A DNA stretch of 64,000 nucleotides from Methylophilus glucosoxydans (GTDB lineage: Bacteria; Pseudomonadota; Gammaproteobacteria; Burkholderiales; Methylophilaceae). Below the pieces are notes generated by a model, which saw nothing but the letters and a program-made list of their open reading frames with translations, was not told the DNA's origin and did not search any database. This document shows, piece after piece, positions 51,399 through 60,695 of the stretch. The translations under genes were made by a program, and so were the position numbers. Every line of letters begins with the position of its first letter. The stretch's first letter is position 1. The stretch covers positions 248,001 through 312,000 of the forward strand of contig NZ_JBHTJW010000002.1 in the NCBI RefSeq assembly GCF_042676145.1. Reading direction: 5' to 3'.

Positions 51399-52598
51399 AT
51401 GACAAGCTACCGATACACCGCGATTGATAAGACGGGCCACTTAACACGGGGCTATGGCACCTCCGACTCTGAAGAGGCGCTGGCTGCATCCCTGCAGCAG
51501 CAAGGCTTGGAATTGCTGACGGTGAAGCTGGGTGAGCCATTGCGCTGGCGACAGCCACGCGTGCACCCCAAAATGTTGATCGTGTTTTGTGTGCAGCTGG
51601 AGCAGCTATTGCAAGCCGGCTTGCCTCTCTGTCAGGCCATTGCGGTCTCGGCAGAACAAGCCGAACAGGCGGTGATGGCCGAGGCCTTACGTGGTTTGTT
51701 GCGCGATCTTGAGGCGGGCAAATTACTTTCACAAGCGTTGCAAGCGCAGCCCAAGGTCTTCCCAGCCTTGTTTTATCAACTGGTCAATGCTGGTGAACGG
51801 ACGGGTCAGCTCCCTGAAACATTTGGCCAATTGAAGGCCACCCTCACGTGGCAATTTGAGCTGAGTGCGCAAATCAAGCGGGGACTGAGCTATCCCGCTG
51901 TGTTATGCGTGATGGTGATGATTGCCGCATACGTGATGCTGACCTTTCTGGTGCCGCAAATGGCAGGTTTTTTGCAAAGCCTGGGGCAGTCTCTGCCATG
52001 GAGTACACGATGTTTGTTAGCCCTGTCAGAGGGTGTCATGCACTATGGGGCTTATCTGCTATTGGCGATATTGCTGTCCCTGGTGAGTGTGACTCTAATC
52101 GTGCGGCACTCGGAAAAATGGGCTTATAAATGGGATAGCATGATGTTGCGATTGCCGGTGTTTGGCCGCTTGCTAAGAGCATGGGTGATCACGCGGCTGT
52201 GCAGGTTTCTTGGATTGATGTACCAGGCCGGGATTCCGCTGTTACAGGCATTGCAATGGTGCCAGCCCTTGCTGACGCAGCGTGTCATGGCCCGCGCACT
52301 TGAGGATGTGTCTGCGCGCGTACAGGCCGGTGAAAGCCTCACCGCCAGCTTTGCGGCTACCGGGCAGTTTCCGCCACTGATGCTACACCTGCTCAAGGTG
52401 GGTGAAACCACAGGTGGACTGGATCGCATGTTGTTTCAGTTGGCTGACTATTATGACCGGGACGTGCAAGTGCGGATCCAGTCGCTATTGCGTATGTTGG
52501 AGCCCGCGCTGACCATTTCACTGGGTTTGATGTTGCTGTTTTTGATGGCCGCCGTCATGTTGCCGGTCTATGACAGTTTTTCAACCATCAGGTACTAA
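51399..52598 (+). CDS. mshG: MshG-like platform protein (PilC/GspF family)
   Basis: A 399-residue polytopic inner-membrane protein of the GspF/PilC family, the base on which pilins are assembled. The N-terminal YRYTAIDKTGHLTRGYGTSDS is typical, with two homologous GspF domains (about 60-190 and 265-390), each ending in membrane helices (about 165-190, 215-235 and 372-392), and the LMYQAGIPLLQALQWCQPL and LKVGETTGGLDRMLFQLADYYDRDV motifs. It lies 4 bases after mshE and 2 before the next gene. Confidence 0.93.
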   Translation: MTSYRYTAIDKTGHLTRGYGTSDSEEALAASLQQQGLELLTVKLGEPLRWRQPRVHPKMLIVFCVQLEQLLQAGLPLCQAIAVSAEQAEQAVMAEALRGLLRDLEAGKLLSQALQAQPKVFPALFYQLVNAGERTGQLPETFGQLKATLTWQFELSAQIKRGLSYPAVLCVMVMIAAYVMLTFLVPQMAGFLQSLGQSLPWSTRCLLALSEGVMHYGAYLLLAILLSLVSVTLIVRHSEKWAYKWDSMMLRLPVFGRLLRAWVITRLCRFLGLMYQAGIPLLQALQWCQPLLTQRVMARALEDVSARVQAGESLTASFAATGQFPPLMLHLLKVGETTGGLDRMLFQLADYYDRDVQVRIQSLLRMLEPALTISLGLMLLFLMAAVMLPVYDSFSTIRY

Positions 52599-52600
52599 AG

Positions 52601-54091
52601 ATGTCCGGCCAGCGTTTCATTCTCCTGATCGATGCGCAAGCATGGCGGCTGGTCTTATTTAAGCGCAATCAGTATTGCGAGCTGCGTTCATTTGGTCCGG
52701 ATGAGGCAGGGCTAGCGGCCATGTTAGAGTGGCTGCAAACTTTCCCAGGCGCGCGTGTGGCGGTGTTAACCGATCTGCCAGAGGAGCACTATCACCTTGA
52801 GCTGATGCCTGTGGTGCGAGGGGCGGCTGGTCGTGCACTACTCAAGCGCAAGCTGGCGGCTTGGCCACATGCACAAGGCTTGCATACCGCCTTTCTACTG
52901 GAAACGATCAAGACGAGCCGTTTAGAAAACCGCTTTTTGTTTGCCGGGCTGTTTTCCCCACCACTGATTCACTGCTTGCACGCGCTGCAAGCGGCAGCAC
53001 TCAGCCTGCAAGGCATTTATACGCAAGCAATATTGTTGCCATATTGCTTGCCTGCAAACGCTCAACGCCTGAGTGATTGCATCTGTGTGCACGCGGAGCA
53101 CACGACCCTGTGCTTGAGTTATTTCAAGCATCAACGGTTGTGTTTAAGGCGCCGCCTTTCAATGCCAACACAAGGGATGCAGGATGTGGCTTCTGTGATC
53201 CCGGCGCTGACTCAGTTGCATCGTGAGCTGTTCAGCCAGTTTGGCTTATCCGAATCTGCAAGTCTGCCGGTGTTTTGCATCATCGCAGAAATACAGCAGG
53301 CTGAGAGGCTCACCTTACCCGCCCCTTTTCAATATCAACCTCTGACTGAGGCCGCGCTCATTGCGGCCGTGGGTCAAGGCTCGCTCCCTACCGGTCTCCG
53401 CGCGGTCGAGTGGGTCGCCATGCATGCGATATTGGCAGACCAGGTGCTCCCTAACTTGGCCCCTGAGGCCAGTCTCTTGCCAGAGAAACTCAAGCGGTTA
53501 CAACGAAATATCCACGTGGCAGGCGTGGGGCTTGCGTTGCTATTGGCGCTGCTAGCCGGCTTCAATGCGCTGGCAACTCAGCAACTGAATACGCAAGCCG
53601 GGCTGGTCAAGGCCCAGCTGGATGAGCCAGAGGCGATGCCATTCGCCGGGGGACTGCGCGCTGAACAATTGCCAGCGATTCATGCCTTAACCCGCACGAT
53701 GCAAGCGATCAGCGCCTCCGCCCGATTGCCCGATCAAGCCTTGCATGACTTGCAGCCGATACTCAGTGGTTTGCGTGATTGGCAACTGATCCGACTCGAA
53801 TGGCAGGCAGAGCCTCCTGAATCAGCAGACCCTGATGCGCATCAAACTCAGTTGTTGAAAATGACTTTTCAACAACGAGAAACAAGTCAGCACACGCGTG
53901 CCGTACTTGAATGGCAACAGTTGATGCAGCGTTTAAATCAGTTGCCATCAGTCAAGCAGCTGCAAACAGAGAACTCCAGTCAGCAAAGCACGACGAATGG
54001 TCGCCAGGGCAGTACAGATCCGCTAGCCATGCTGGGGTTGCAGCCGATGCTCACGCTGACTTGGGCAGCCGTGCAACAGGAGGGGTGGTGA
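52601..54091 (+). CDS. MshI-like PilM/PilN (GspL-type) fusion protein
   Basis: A 496-residue bitopic protein in the place of MshI. The N-terminal 300 residues look like a degenerate actin-like domain (FILLIDAQAWRLVLFKRNQYCELRSF, and an inner part without clear phosphate loops), then one membrane helix (about 305-322, VAGVGLALLLALLAGFNAL) and a periplasmic ferredoxin-like domain, i.e. the GspL arrangement, in which PilM and PilN roles are fused. It is followed by a PilO/GspM-like gene. Sequence resemblance is weak and the call rests on layout and position. Confidence 0.65.
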   Translation: MSGQRFILLIDAQAWRLVLFKRNQYCELRSFGPDEAGLAAMLEWLQTFPGARVAVLTDLPEEHYHLELMPVVRGAAGRALLKRKLAAWPHAQGLHTAFLLETIKTSRLENRFLFAGLFSPPLIHCLHALQAAALSLQGIYTQAILLPYCLPANAQRLSDCICVHAEHTTLCLSYFKHQRLCLRRRLSMPTQGMQDVASVIPALTQLHRELFSQFGLSESASLPVFCIIAEIQQAERLTLPAPFQYQPLTEAALIAAVGQGSLPTGLRAVEWVAMHAILADQVLPNLAPEASLLPEKLKRLQRNIHVAGVGLALLLALLAGFNALATQQLNTQAGLVKAQLDEPEAMPFAGGLRAEQLPAIHALTRTMQAISASARLPDQALHDLQPILSGLRDWQLIRLEWQAEPPESADPDAHQTQLLKMTFQQRETSQHTRAVLEWQQLMQRLNQLPSVKQLQTENSSQQSTTNGRQGSTDPLAMLGLQPMLTLTWAAVQQEGW

Positions 54092-54708
54092 TGGTTCTGC
54101 AAGTGTGGGCGCCATTAAAACAAACCTTCTTGTTTTGGTTAGGCGTGATGAGCTTGTTAGTGGTGTGTACCCTGTTGCAGTATCAAAGACGTGAAGAAGC
54201 CGAACAAGTCTTGTCTCAACTAGAGGCACAGTGGCAGCAACGCCAACAACAAGCGGCTTATCAGCAGCATTTTGCTGCAGAGATCGCTACCTATTTGGCG
54301 CTTCGCGAGCAATGGCAAAACATCGGGGTGATGTCGCCCTTGAATGTGCCTGCATGGGAAAAGTCCCTTGCCGAAATGCAACAGGCATCTGGCTTGAGTC
54401 ATCTTCGCTATGAGTTCTTGCCGACCACTCCTTGTGACCTTGCCCTGTGTTTGCCGCAAGCATCTTCTGGCCAGCAAGCCGACATCAAAGTGATGCTTAG
54501 CCGTCTACAGCTCGCATGGTCGGTCAAGCATGAAGCAGATATGCTGGCATGGTTACAAGCGTTGGCCAAACAATATGCAGGTGCGATTAAAGTCCATCAT
54601 TGTGTCTGGACAGTGACGCCTTCATTTGTTCAGATTGATGCGCAATGTGAGCTTCATCTGTTTAATTTCCCTGACGTGTTTCCCAATCCGTCGCCTGTGC
54701 AGCCATGA
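54091..54708 (+). CDS. PilO/GspM-like inner membrane protein
   Basis: A 205-residue protein with one N-terminal membrane helix (about 10-28, QTFLFWLGVMSLLVVCTLL), a Gln- and Glu-rich coiled coil (about 32-60), and a C-terminal alpha/beta domain; this is the PilO/GspM plan. ATG 54091 has AGGAGG upstream and overlaps the previous TGA. Three cysteines in the periplasmic part (CDLALCLPQ and CVWTV) could form a disulfide. Expected to dimerise with the preceding PilN-like domain. Assignment is from architecture and neighbourhood. Confidence 0.65.
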   Translation: MVLQVWAPLKQTFLFWLGVMSLLVVCTLLQYQRREEAEQVLSQLEAQWQQRQQQAAYQQHFAAEIATYLALREQWQNIGVMSPLNVPAWEKSLAEMQQASGLSHLRYEFLPTTPCDLALCLPQASSGQQADIKVMLSRLQLAWSVKHEADMLAWLQALAKQYAGAIKVHHCVWTVTPSFVQIDAQCELHLFNFPDVFPNPSPVQP

Positions 54709-55889
54709 TTGTTTGTTCACATTTTCAAAGAGGAATTGCGATCTGGGCGCTTTTACTGTTGTTGTCCGGCATGGCGGGCATGCTGGTTTATCCCTTGGTG
54801 GGCCATGAGTTTTCCAGTCAGGCGTCGTTGCACAAAACCATGACGGCCTTGGCCAAGGCCGAGCAGGCCTTGCTTGCCTATGCGCAGCAACCCTTGGGCA
54901 CCACGCCTTGTGAGTTGAATTGCCCACGCCCGGGCGATTTGCCTTGCCCAGACCGCAATAACGACGGCATTGCCGAAACCTCATGCAGTAACTCCGCCCG
55001 CTTGGGCAGGTTACCCTGGAAAACACTGGGTTTAGGCGACTTGCGTGATGGTAGTGGCGAGCGCTTGTGGTACGCAGTGTCAGAGCGCTATAAAAACAAT
55101 AAGCGCTTGCTACCTTTGAATCTGGACACGCAGGGCAGCTGGAGCGTGATGGCCAACAATGGGCCGACTTGGGATGCCAGTGTGGGCAATGGCGTTGTGG
55201 CTGTGGTAATTGCTCCCATGCAGCCGCTGTTGAGGCAGGATGGCTGGCAGCAACGCCGCTTGCAGCCTGACGATGGTGCCAAGGAGTATCTGGATATTGA
55301 GGGGACCTTGGATAATGCCAACCCGACAGAGTACAGCGATCACGGCTTTGTCATGTCGCCTCCGACTACACAATTTAATGACGTGGTCTGGCCAATCTCT
55401 GCCAGCCGCATGCATCAGGTCATGCAAAAGCAGGTGTTATCAGAGCTTAAGCGAGCATTTACTTGCAAGTCCAGGCCATGTCCACCTTTACCTGTGCCAG
55501 CATCCATTTCAGACGCAAGTTGTTTAGGCGCACAATCATTGCAAGCCGGCCAATGTATGTCTGCTCAAACAACGACGCTGGGCCGCTTGCCGGTCGATAG
55601 CGACCTGCATGGCCCACTTGCAAATCAAGCCATGCTGGATGGTCAGGCCATGCATCACTGGTTTCAGCAAAATGGCTGGCGGGAGCAGGTGTTTTATCTG
55701 CCGCGGTCCTCGCAAGTGCTCTTAATTGTGTCCGGCGAGATGTTACCCGGGCAATTACGACAGACGGCTACGCAAAAAAGTGAGTATGCCAATTTTATCG
55801 AGATGTCGACAGTCGCTTTGTTGGGTCTGACCGGCGTTACCGCGTGGGCTGCACCCAGTAATGATCAACTGGAGCAAATCGCCAGATGA
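54705..55889 (+). CDS. large pilin-like protein with LPCPD motif
   Basis: A 394-residue protein beginning like PilX or GspK tip pseudopilins: short basic leader QRG, then a hydrophobic helix (about 11-32, IAIWALLLLLSGMAGMLVYPL) without Glu5. The globular domain contains LPCPD (79-83), a cysteine (C94), GRLPWKTLG (101-109) and ERLWYAVSERY, followed by several further cysteines (C258, C263, C277, C286). The next gene repeats the same motif order. ATG overlaps the PilO-like stop (ATGA). It might cap the pilus or carry an adhesive domain; no function is known. Confidence 0.65.
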   Translation: MIVCSHFQRGIAIWALLLLLSGMAGMLVYPLVGHEFSSQASLHKTMTALAKAEQALLAYAQQPLGTTPCELNCPRPGDLPCPDRNNDGIAETSCSNSARLGRLPWKTLGLGDLRDGSGERLWYAVSERYKNNKRLLPLNLDTQGSWSVMANNGPTWDASVGNGVVAVVIAPMQPLLRQDGWQQRRLQPDDGAKEYLDIEGTLDNANPTEYSDHGFVMSPPTTQFNDVVWPISASRMHQVMQKQVLSELKRAFTCKSRPCPPLPVPASISDASCLGAQSLQAGQCMSAQTTTLGRLPVDSDLHGPLANQAMLDGQAMHHWFQQNGWREQVFYLPRSSQVLLIVSGEMLPGQLRQTATQKSEYANFIEMSTVALLGLTGVTAWAAPSNDQLEQIAR

Positions 55890-56611
55890 AGAGCATTACT
55901 GCATATTCTCCTCGATCGCAATCCTCTCTGTATGGCTTCAGCCTGCTTGAAATGGCGATCGCCTTGGTGATTTTAAGCCTGATGATGGGCTGGCTCATGA
56001 TGCCCCTCAAGGTGCAATACGGATTGCAAAAATATCAGCAAACCGAACAGCGGCTGAATACGGCGCAACAGGCCTTGCTTGGCCATGCCCTGATTTATCA
56101 TTACCTGCCGTGTCCTGATACCGACCAGCCACCCGATGGGTGGGAAAATGTATTATCCAACCAGACCTGCGCCAGTGATGAGGGCTGGTTGCCATCGCAG
56201 CAATTAGGGGTAGTCGCCACCGATGCCTGGGGCCGTTTCTTTCGCTATCGCGCAGACAGCACGTTTACTCATCACAGCCAGTGGTTCTCGGTAGCCGCGG
56301 CCGAAGGTGCCAGCAATATTCAAGTCAGCAGTGAGACTGGCCCGGCCACCAGCGGGCCTAGCCGACCGGCGGCGATTATCCTTTCACATGGCGAAAACGG
56401 GCTGGGTGGCATACAATCCGTGTCTGGCGGCGGCGCCTATGCCATGCCCGCACCCGAGCACGCGGATGAGCGCGAAAATGCAGATGGCGACCTGGCCTTT
56501 GTTGATCAGGCACAACAACAAACCGGTACGGCCGTGTTTGATGACCGGCTGATCATGCTGTCGCCCAAGGTGTTGATTCAGCAAATGGTACAAGCGCAAC
56601 GCCTGCCATGA
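55886..56611 (+). CDS. prepilin-like protein with LPCPD motif
   Basis: A 241-residue prepilin: a 17-residue leader ends with G|FSLLE (Glu5 present) and a hydrophobic helix AIALVILSLMMGWLMM. The globular part has LPCPD (74-78), C95, GWLPSQQLG (100-108), and DAWGRFFRYRAD, the same series found in the preceding protein, plus a Gly-rich loop (LSHGENGLGGIQSVSGGG). It is the only gene in the operon with a canonical class III signal and so is the best candidate for the main fibre subunit, though large for a major pilin. It overlaps the previous gene by 4 bases. Confidence 0.7.
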   Translation: MKSITAYSPRSQSSLYGFSLLEMAIALVILSLMMGWLMMPLKVQYGLQKYQQTEQRLNTAQQALLGHALIYHYLPCPDTDQPPDGWENVLSNQTCASDEGWLPSQQLGVVATDAWGRFFRYRADSTFTHHSQWFSVAAAEGASNIQVSSETGPATSGPSRPAAIILSHGENGLGGIQSVSGGGAYAMPAPEHADERENADGDLAFVDQAQQQTGTAVFDDRLIMLSPKVLIQQMVQAQRLP

Positions 56612-56626
56612 ATAATTGGAAAATAC

Positions 56627-57388
56627 ATGCAAGACGAGTTGTTGTTACGCTACAGTCGGCACATCATGTTGCCGCAAATTGAATATGCAGGGCAAGAAAA
56701 GCTCACGCAAAGTCATGCCCTGATCGTGGGAGCTGGCGGCTTGGGGGCCCCGGTGGCGATGTATCTGGCCGCAGCCGGCGTAGGCACGCTGACCATTTGT
56801 GATTTTGATCAGGTAGACCTCACCAATCTGCAACGTCAAATTATTCATACCACGGCATCGGTTGGGCAAAACAAGGCCATGTCAGCCCAGGCTACGATTG
56901 CGGCCCTCAATCCTGAAGTCAACGTCCATGTCGAAACGACACGGCTCAATGACGAGGCGCTTGCCGCACGGGTCTTGGCGGCAGATGTGGTGATTGATTG
57001 CTCGGATAACTTTGCTACGCGCTACTTGCTCAACCAGCTTTGTTTTGAGAGTAAAAAGCCTCTGGTCTCGGGGGCGGCCATCCGCTTTGAAGGGCAATTG
57101 AGCGTGTTTGATTTCCGCCATGCTGACAGCCCTTGCTACCACTGCTTGTATCCAGACGTCGGCGATGACCAGGCCTTGCGTTGTGCAGACAACGGCGTAT
57201 TTGCTCCGCTGGTCGGTATGATAGGCACAGCGCAAGCTGCTGAAGCCATTAAGGTGTTGCTCAATATGGGCCAGAGCATGGAAGGCAGGTTGCTATTGCT
57301 GGATGCGCTCAGTGCAGAATGGCGCACCATACGCCTCAAAAAAGACCCTTCCTGCGCGCTGTGTGGTCAGGCGGAATCTGTGGACTGA
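56627..57388 (+). CDS. moeB: MoeB/ThiF/HesA-family adenylyltransferase
   Basis: A 253-residue E1-like enzyme that adenylates the C-terminal Gly of a sulfur-carrier protein (MoaD or ThiS type). It has the nucleotide-binding VGAGGLGAPVAMYLAAAGVG, the DFDQVDLTNLQRQI region with catalytic Arg, DCSDNFATRYLLN, and two zinc CxxC pairs (CYHC and CALC). The family-wide rhodanese extension is absent, which is MoeB- rather than MOCS3-like. It lies 15 bases after the last pilin gene and is probably co-transcribed although functionally unrelated. Confidence 0.92.
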   Translation: MQDELLLRYSRHIMLPQIEYAGQEKLTQSHALIVGAGGLGAPVAMYLAAAGVGTLTICDFDQVDLTNLQRQIIHTTASVGQNKAMSAQATIAALNPEVNVHVETTRLNDEALAARVLAADVVIDCSDNFATRYLLNQLCFESKKPLVSGAAIRFEGQLSVFDFRHADSPCYHCLYPDVGDDQALRCADNGVFAPLVGMIGTAQAAEAIKVLLNMGQSMEGRLLLLDALSAEWRTIRLKKDPSCALCGQAESVD

Positions 57389-57576
57389 GACTGTAACGAG
57401 GTCACCAACTCCGTAATCTCCCATTCGCAGCCAGCGCAGCCTGACAGCGCGCCAGAATAGCGCGAGATGCCATCCAGATCTTTACCTTGCCTGACTAGCT
57501 CGATAATCAGGCCGCGCGTGGTGCCGCTGCAACTGCATAGCACCTCTCTGGGATCGTTTTCAAGCAAGTCAGCCAT
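57367..57576 (-). CDS. BFD-like [2Fe-2S] protein
   Basis: A 69-residue protein with the BFD-like domain: C14-S-C16 and C47-A-G-C50 flanking SGTTRGLIIELVRQGKDLDGISRY, the CxC...CxxC spacing that holds a [2Fe-2S] cluster in bacterioferritin-associated ferredoxins and related proteins. It converges on moeB with the two 3' ends overlapping by 22 bases. The position of these cysteines is clear; whether it serves bacterioferritin or another partner is unknown, and no bfr gene is in the window. Confidence 0.82.
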   Translation of the reverse strand: MADLLENDPREVLCSCSGTTRGLIIELVRQGKDLDGISRYSGALSGCAGCEWEITELVTSLQSQSTDSA

Positions 57577-57763
57577 TATTCCTTTTGTTCCTCAGCGCCG
57601 CCATATTCGGCAGCCACTCTCAATCCACCTGTGTATTGCAACCTAGACCAACAATAAAGCGATTGGTTTATTTCACAGGTTTTTAAAAGCGCATCGGCCG
57701 CCCTCTGACTGCAGGGCATCAATGATTACCAAATGACCACCCGCTTTAATACAAGCCGGTAAT

Positions 57764-57790
57764 GCGTGCGTATACATGCGATACGCACGC
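57764..57790 (-). other. hairpin just downstream of valS
   Basis: GCGTGCGTAT (57764-57773) and its exact complement ATACGCACGC (57781-57790), 7-base loop. It starts 7 bases beyond the valS stop on the minus strand. No T-run follows, so it may protect the mRNA 3' end rather than act as a classical terminator. Confidence 0.5.
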
Positions 57791-57797
57791 TAGACCA

Positions 57798-60695
57798 TTA
57801 CTTGAGTTTGGCCAGTTGCGCCTGTAGTTTTTCCAGGTTGGCGCTAAATTCTGTCAGGCGGGCTTTTTCCTGCTCAACCACGGCAGCCGGCGCGCGGGCG
57901 ACAAAGCTTTCGTTGCCCAGTTTGCCATTGGCTTTGGTGATTTCACCTTGCAGTCTGGCGATCTCTTTGCCTAAACGCTCTTTCTCGGCGGCAACATCAA
58001 TTTCCACCTTGAGCATCAATTTGAAGTCACCCGCCAGCATCACCGGTGCATCGGCTTCTGGCAGATCGGCAACGATATCTACACTTTCCAGCTTGGCCAG
58101 CGACTTGAGGTAAGGCGCATAGGCGGTCAGTGCCTCGGCATCGCCCGCGGCAATGAGTGGCACTTTGGCCGCAGGTGAAATGCTCATTTCGCCACGCAGG
58201 CTGCGGCAGGCTTCCACTGCAGTTTTGAGCGTGGCTACCCAGGCTTCAGCCTGTTCGTCGATTTTTTCCAGATCGGCTTTCGGGTAGACCTGCAACATAA
58301 TGCTCTCAGTGCCACGCGACTTGTCCTTGAGTTCGGTCATCGGTGCCACCGTCTGCCAGATCTCTTCGGTGATAAACGGAATAATCGGGTGTGCCAGCCG
58401 CAAGATGGTTTCCAACACTCTTAACAAGGTACGACGGGTCGCGCGCTGTTCGGCTTCAGTGCCACCTTGTAACTGCACTTTGGCAATTTCCAGATACCAG
58501 TCGCAATACTGGTCCCAGACAAACTCGTAGATCGCCTTGGCAGCGAGGTCAAAGCGGTAGTCGTTAAAAGCGCGTTCCACTTCGGCTTCGGTGCGTTGCA
58601 ACAAGCTCACAATCCAGCGGTCGGCCTGGCTGAATTTGCGGCCACCGGCTTCGCAACTCTCGGCGCCAAAGCCATTATCTTTGCCTTCTGTATTCATCAG
58701 CACAAAGCGGGTGGCGTTCCACAGCTTGTTGCAGAAGTTACGGTAACCTTCACAACGTTGCAGGTCAAACTTGATGTCACGGCCAGGTGAAGCCAGGCTG
58801 GCAAAAGTAAACCTTAAAGCATCCGTACCATACGCTGCAATGCCTTCCGGGAATTCCTTGCGGGTACGTTTCTCGATTTTTTCCGCATCTTTCGGGTTCA
58901 TCAGGCCGGTGGTGCGTTTTTTCAGCAGCGATTCCAGATCAATGCCATCAATCAAATCAATCGGGTCCAGCACATTGCCCTTGGACTTGGACATTTTCTG
59001 GCCTTCAGCATCGCGGATCAGGCCGTGCACATACACATGCTTGAACGGGATTTTGCCGGTCAGGTGTTTGGTCATCATGACCATACGCGCCACCCAGAAA
59101 AAGATAATGTCAAAACCAGTGACCAGTACTGAGGAGGGCAGGTATTGCTGCAAGGCCTGATTCTGCGCGTCCAGTGGCTCGTCGCCGGTCCAGTCTAAGG
59201 TGGAAAATGGCCACAGGGCAGAGGAGTACCAGGTATCTAACACGTCATCATCGCGCTTTAAATTACCGGTGTAACCTGCTTTGGCCGCCATCTCGGTAGC
59301 TTCTGCTTCATCATGCGCGACAAACACTTCGCCGTTTTCACCATACCAAGCCGGTATTTGATGCCCCCACCATAGCTGGCGAGAAATACACCAATCCTGA
59401 ATATTGTTCAGCCACTGGTTATAGGTGTTGACCCAGTTTTCCGGGTAAAACTTGATCTGGCCATCCGCTACCACTTCTAGCGCTTTTTCGGTGATACTTT
59501 TGCCATCTTCGCCCGGCTTGCTCATCGCCACAAACCACTGGTCGGTGAGCATGGGTTCAATCACGACATTGGTACGGTCGCCCCGTGGCACTTTGAGTTT
59601 GTGTTTTTCAACTTTGACCAGGAAACCACCAGTTTCCAGGTCGGCCACCACTTGTTTGCGCGCGGCAAAGCGCTCCAATCCTACCAAGTGGGCGGGTAAA
59701 GCAATCGCAGGTTTGACACTGCCATCAGCGGCATAGACTTCTGCAACTTCTGGCACGAAGCCTTGCAGGTTCAGGATCACAACTTTATCCAAGCCCTGGC
59801 GCTGGCCGACCATATTGTCGTTAAAGTCATGTGCAGGCGTCACTTTCACAACACCAGTACCAAACTCCTTATCCACGTAATCATCCGCGATAATCGGAAT
59901 TTCGCGGTTGCACAACGGAAGAATCACGTTTTTACCGATCAAATGCGCATAACGCTCATCCTCAGGGTGCACCATCACCGCCACATCGCCCAACATGGTT
60001 TCCGGGCGGGTGGTCGCTACGGTTAAATGGCCGGAACCATCCGCCAGCGGATAGTTGATATGCCACATCGAGCCGTCTTCTTCTTCCTGAACGACTTCTA
60101 GGTCAGAAACGGCAGTGCCCAGTTTCACATCCCAGTTCACCAGGCGTTTGCCGCGGTAAATCAGGCCTTCGTTATACAGACGGACAAAGCTCTCGGTGAC
60201 GACCTTGTTGAGGCCTGCATCCATGGTGAAACGCTCACGGCTCCAGTCAGGCGAAGTGCCGAGGCGGCGCATTTGTTTGGTGATGGTGCCGCCTGAGTAC
60301 TCTTTCCATTCCCAGACTTTTTCGAGGAATTTTTCGCGGCCGAGGTCGTGGCGGCTCACGCCTTGCGCATCGAGCTGGCGCTCGACCACAATCTGCGTGG
60401 CAATGCCTGCGTGGTCGGTGCCTGGTTGCCACAAGGTGTTATCCCCGCGCATACGGTGATAGCGGGTCAGCGCATCCATGATGGTCTGGTTAAAACCGTG
60501 GCCCATGTGCAGCGTGCCGGTCACGTTGGGTGGCGGCAGCAAAATGCAGAAATTATCTTTGACCTCCGGGTTCATGCCGGCGGCGTAATAGCCTTTGCCT
60601 TCCCAAAAAGCATACCACTGGCTTTCAATGGTTTTCGGATCAAAGGATTTAGCGAGTTCGCGAGGTGTTTGTGCGTTTTGAGTAGAAGTAGTCAT
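57798..60695 (-). CDS. valS: valyl-tRNA synthetase
   Basis: Class I aminoacyl-tRNA synthetase charging tRNA-Val. The 965-residue protein has the HIGH-type motif in PPPNVTGTLHMGHGF, the CP1 editing domain (about 200-370, with TTRPETMLGDVAV), the SQL/WWGHQIPAW region, the KMSKSKGN loop, and a C-terminal anticodon domain followed by a long coiled coil (EKERLGKEIARLQGEITKANGKL) typical of ValRS. All main elements are present and of normal length. Confidence 0.97.
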   Translation of the reverse strand: MTTSTQNAQTPRELAKSFDPKTIESQWYAFWEGKGYYAAGMNPEVKDNFCILLPPPNVTGTLHMGHGFNQTIMDALTRYHRMRGDNTLWQPGTDHAGIATQIVVERQLDAQGVSRHDLGREKFLEKVWEWKEYSGGTITKQMRRLGTSPDWSRERFTMDAGLNKVVTESFVRLYNEGLIYRGKRLVNWDVKLGTAVSDLEVVQEEEDGSMWHINYPLADGSGHLTVATTRPETMLGDVAVMVHPEDERYAHLIGKNVILPLCNREIPIIADDYVDKEFGTGVVKVTPAHDFNDNMVGQRQGLDKVVILNLQGFVPEVAEVYAADGSVKPAIALPAHLVGLERFAARKQVVADLETGGFLVKVEKHKLKVPRGDRTNVVIEPMLTDQWFVAMSKPGEDGKSITEKALEVVADGQIKFYPENWVNTYNQWLNNIQDWCISRQLWWGHQIPAWYGENGEVFVAHDEAEATEMAAKAGYTGNLKRDDDVLDTWYSSALWPFSTLDWTGDEPLDAQNQALQQYLPSSVLVTGFDIIFFWVARMVMMTKHLTGKIPFKHVYVHGLIRDAEGQKMSKSKGNVLDPIDLIDGIDLESLLKKRTTGLMNPKDAEKIEKRTRKEFPEGIAAYGTDALRFTFASLASPGRDIKFDLQRCEGYRNFCNKLWNATRFVLMNTEGKDNGFGAESCEAGGRKFSQADRWIVSLLQRTEAEVERAFNDYRFDLAAKAIYEFVWDQYCDWYLEIAKVQLQGGTEAEQRATRRTLLRVLETILRLAHPIIPFITEEIWQTVAPMTELKDKSRGTESIMLQVYPKADLEKIDEQAEAWVATLKTAVEACRSLRGEMSISPAAKVPLIAAGDAEALTAYAPYLKSLAKLESVDIVADLPEADAPVMLAGDFKLMLKVEIDVAAEKERLGKEIARLQGEITKANGKLGNESFVARAPAAVVEQEKARLTEFSANLEKLQAQLAKLK

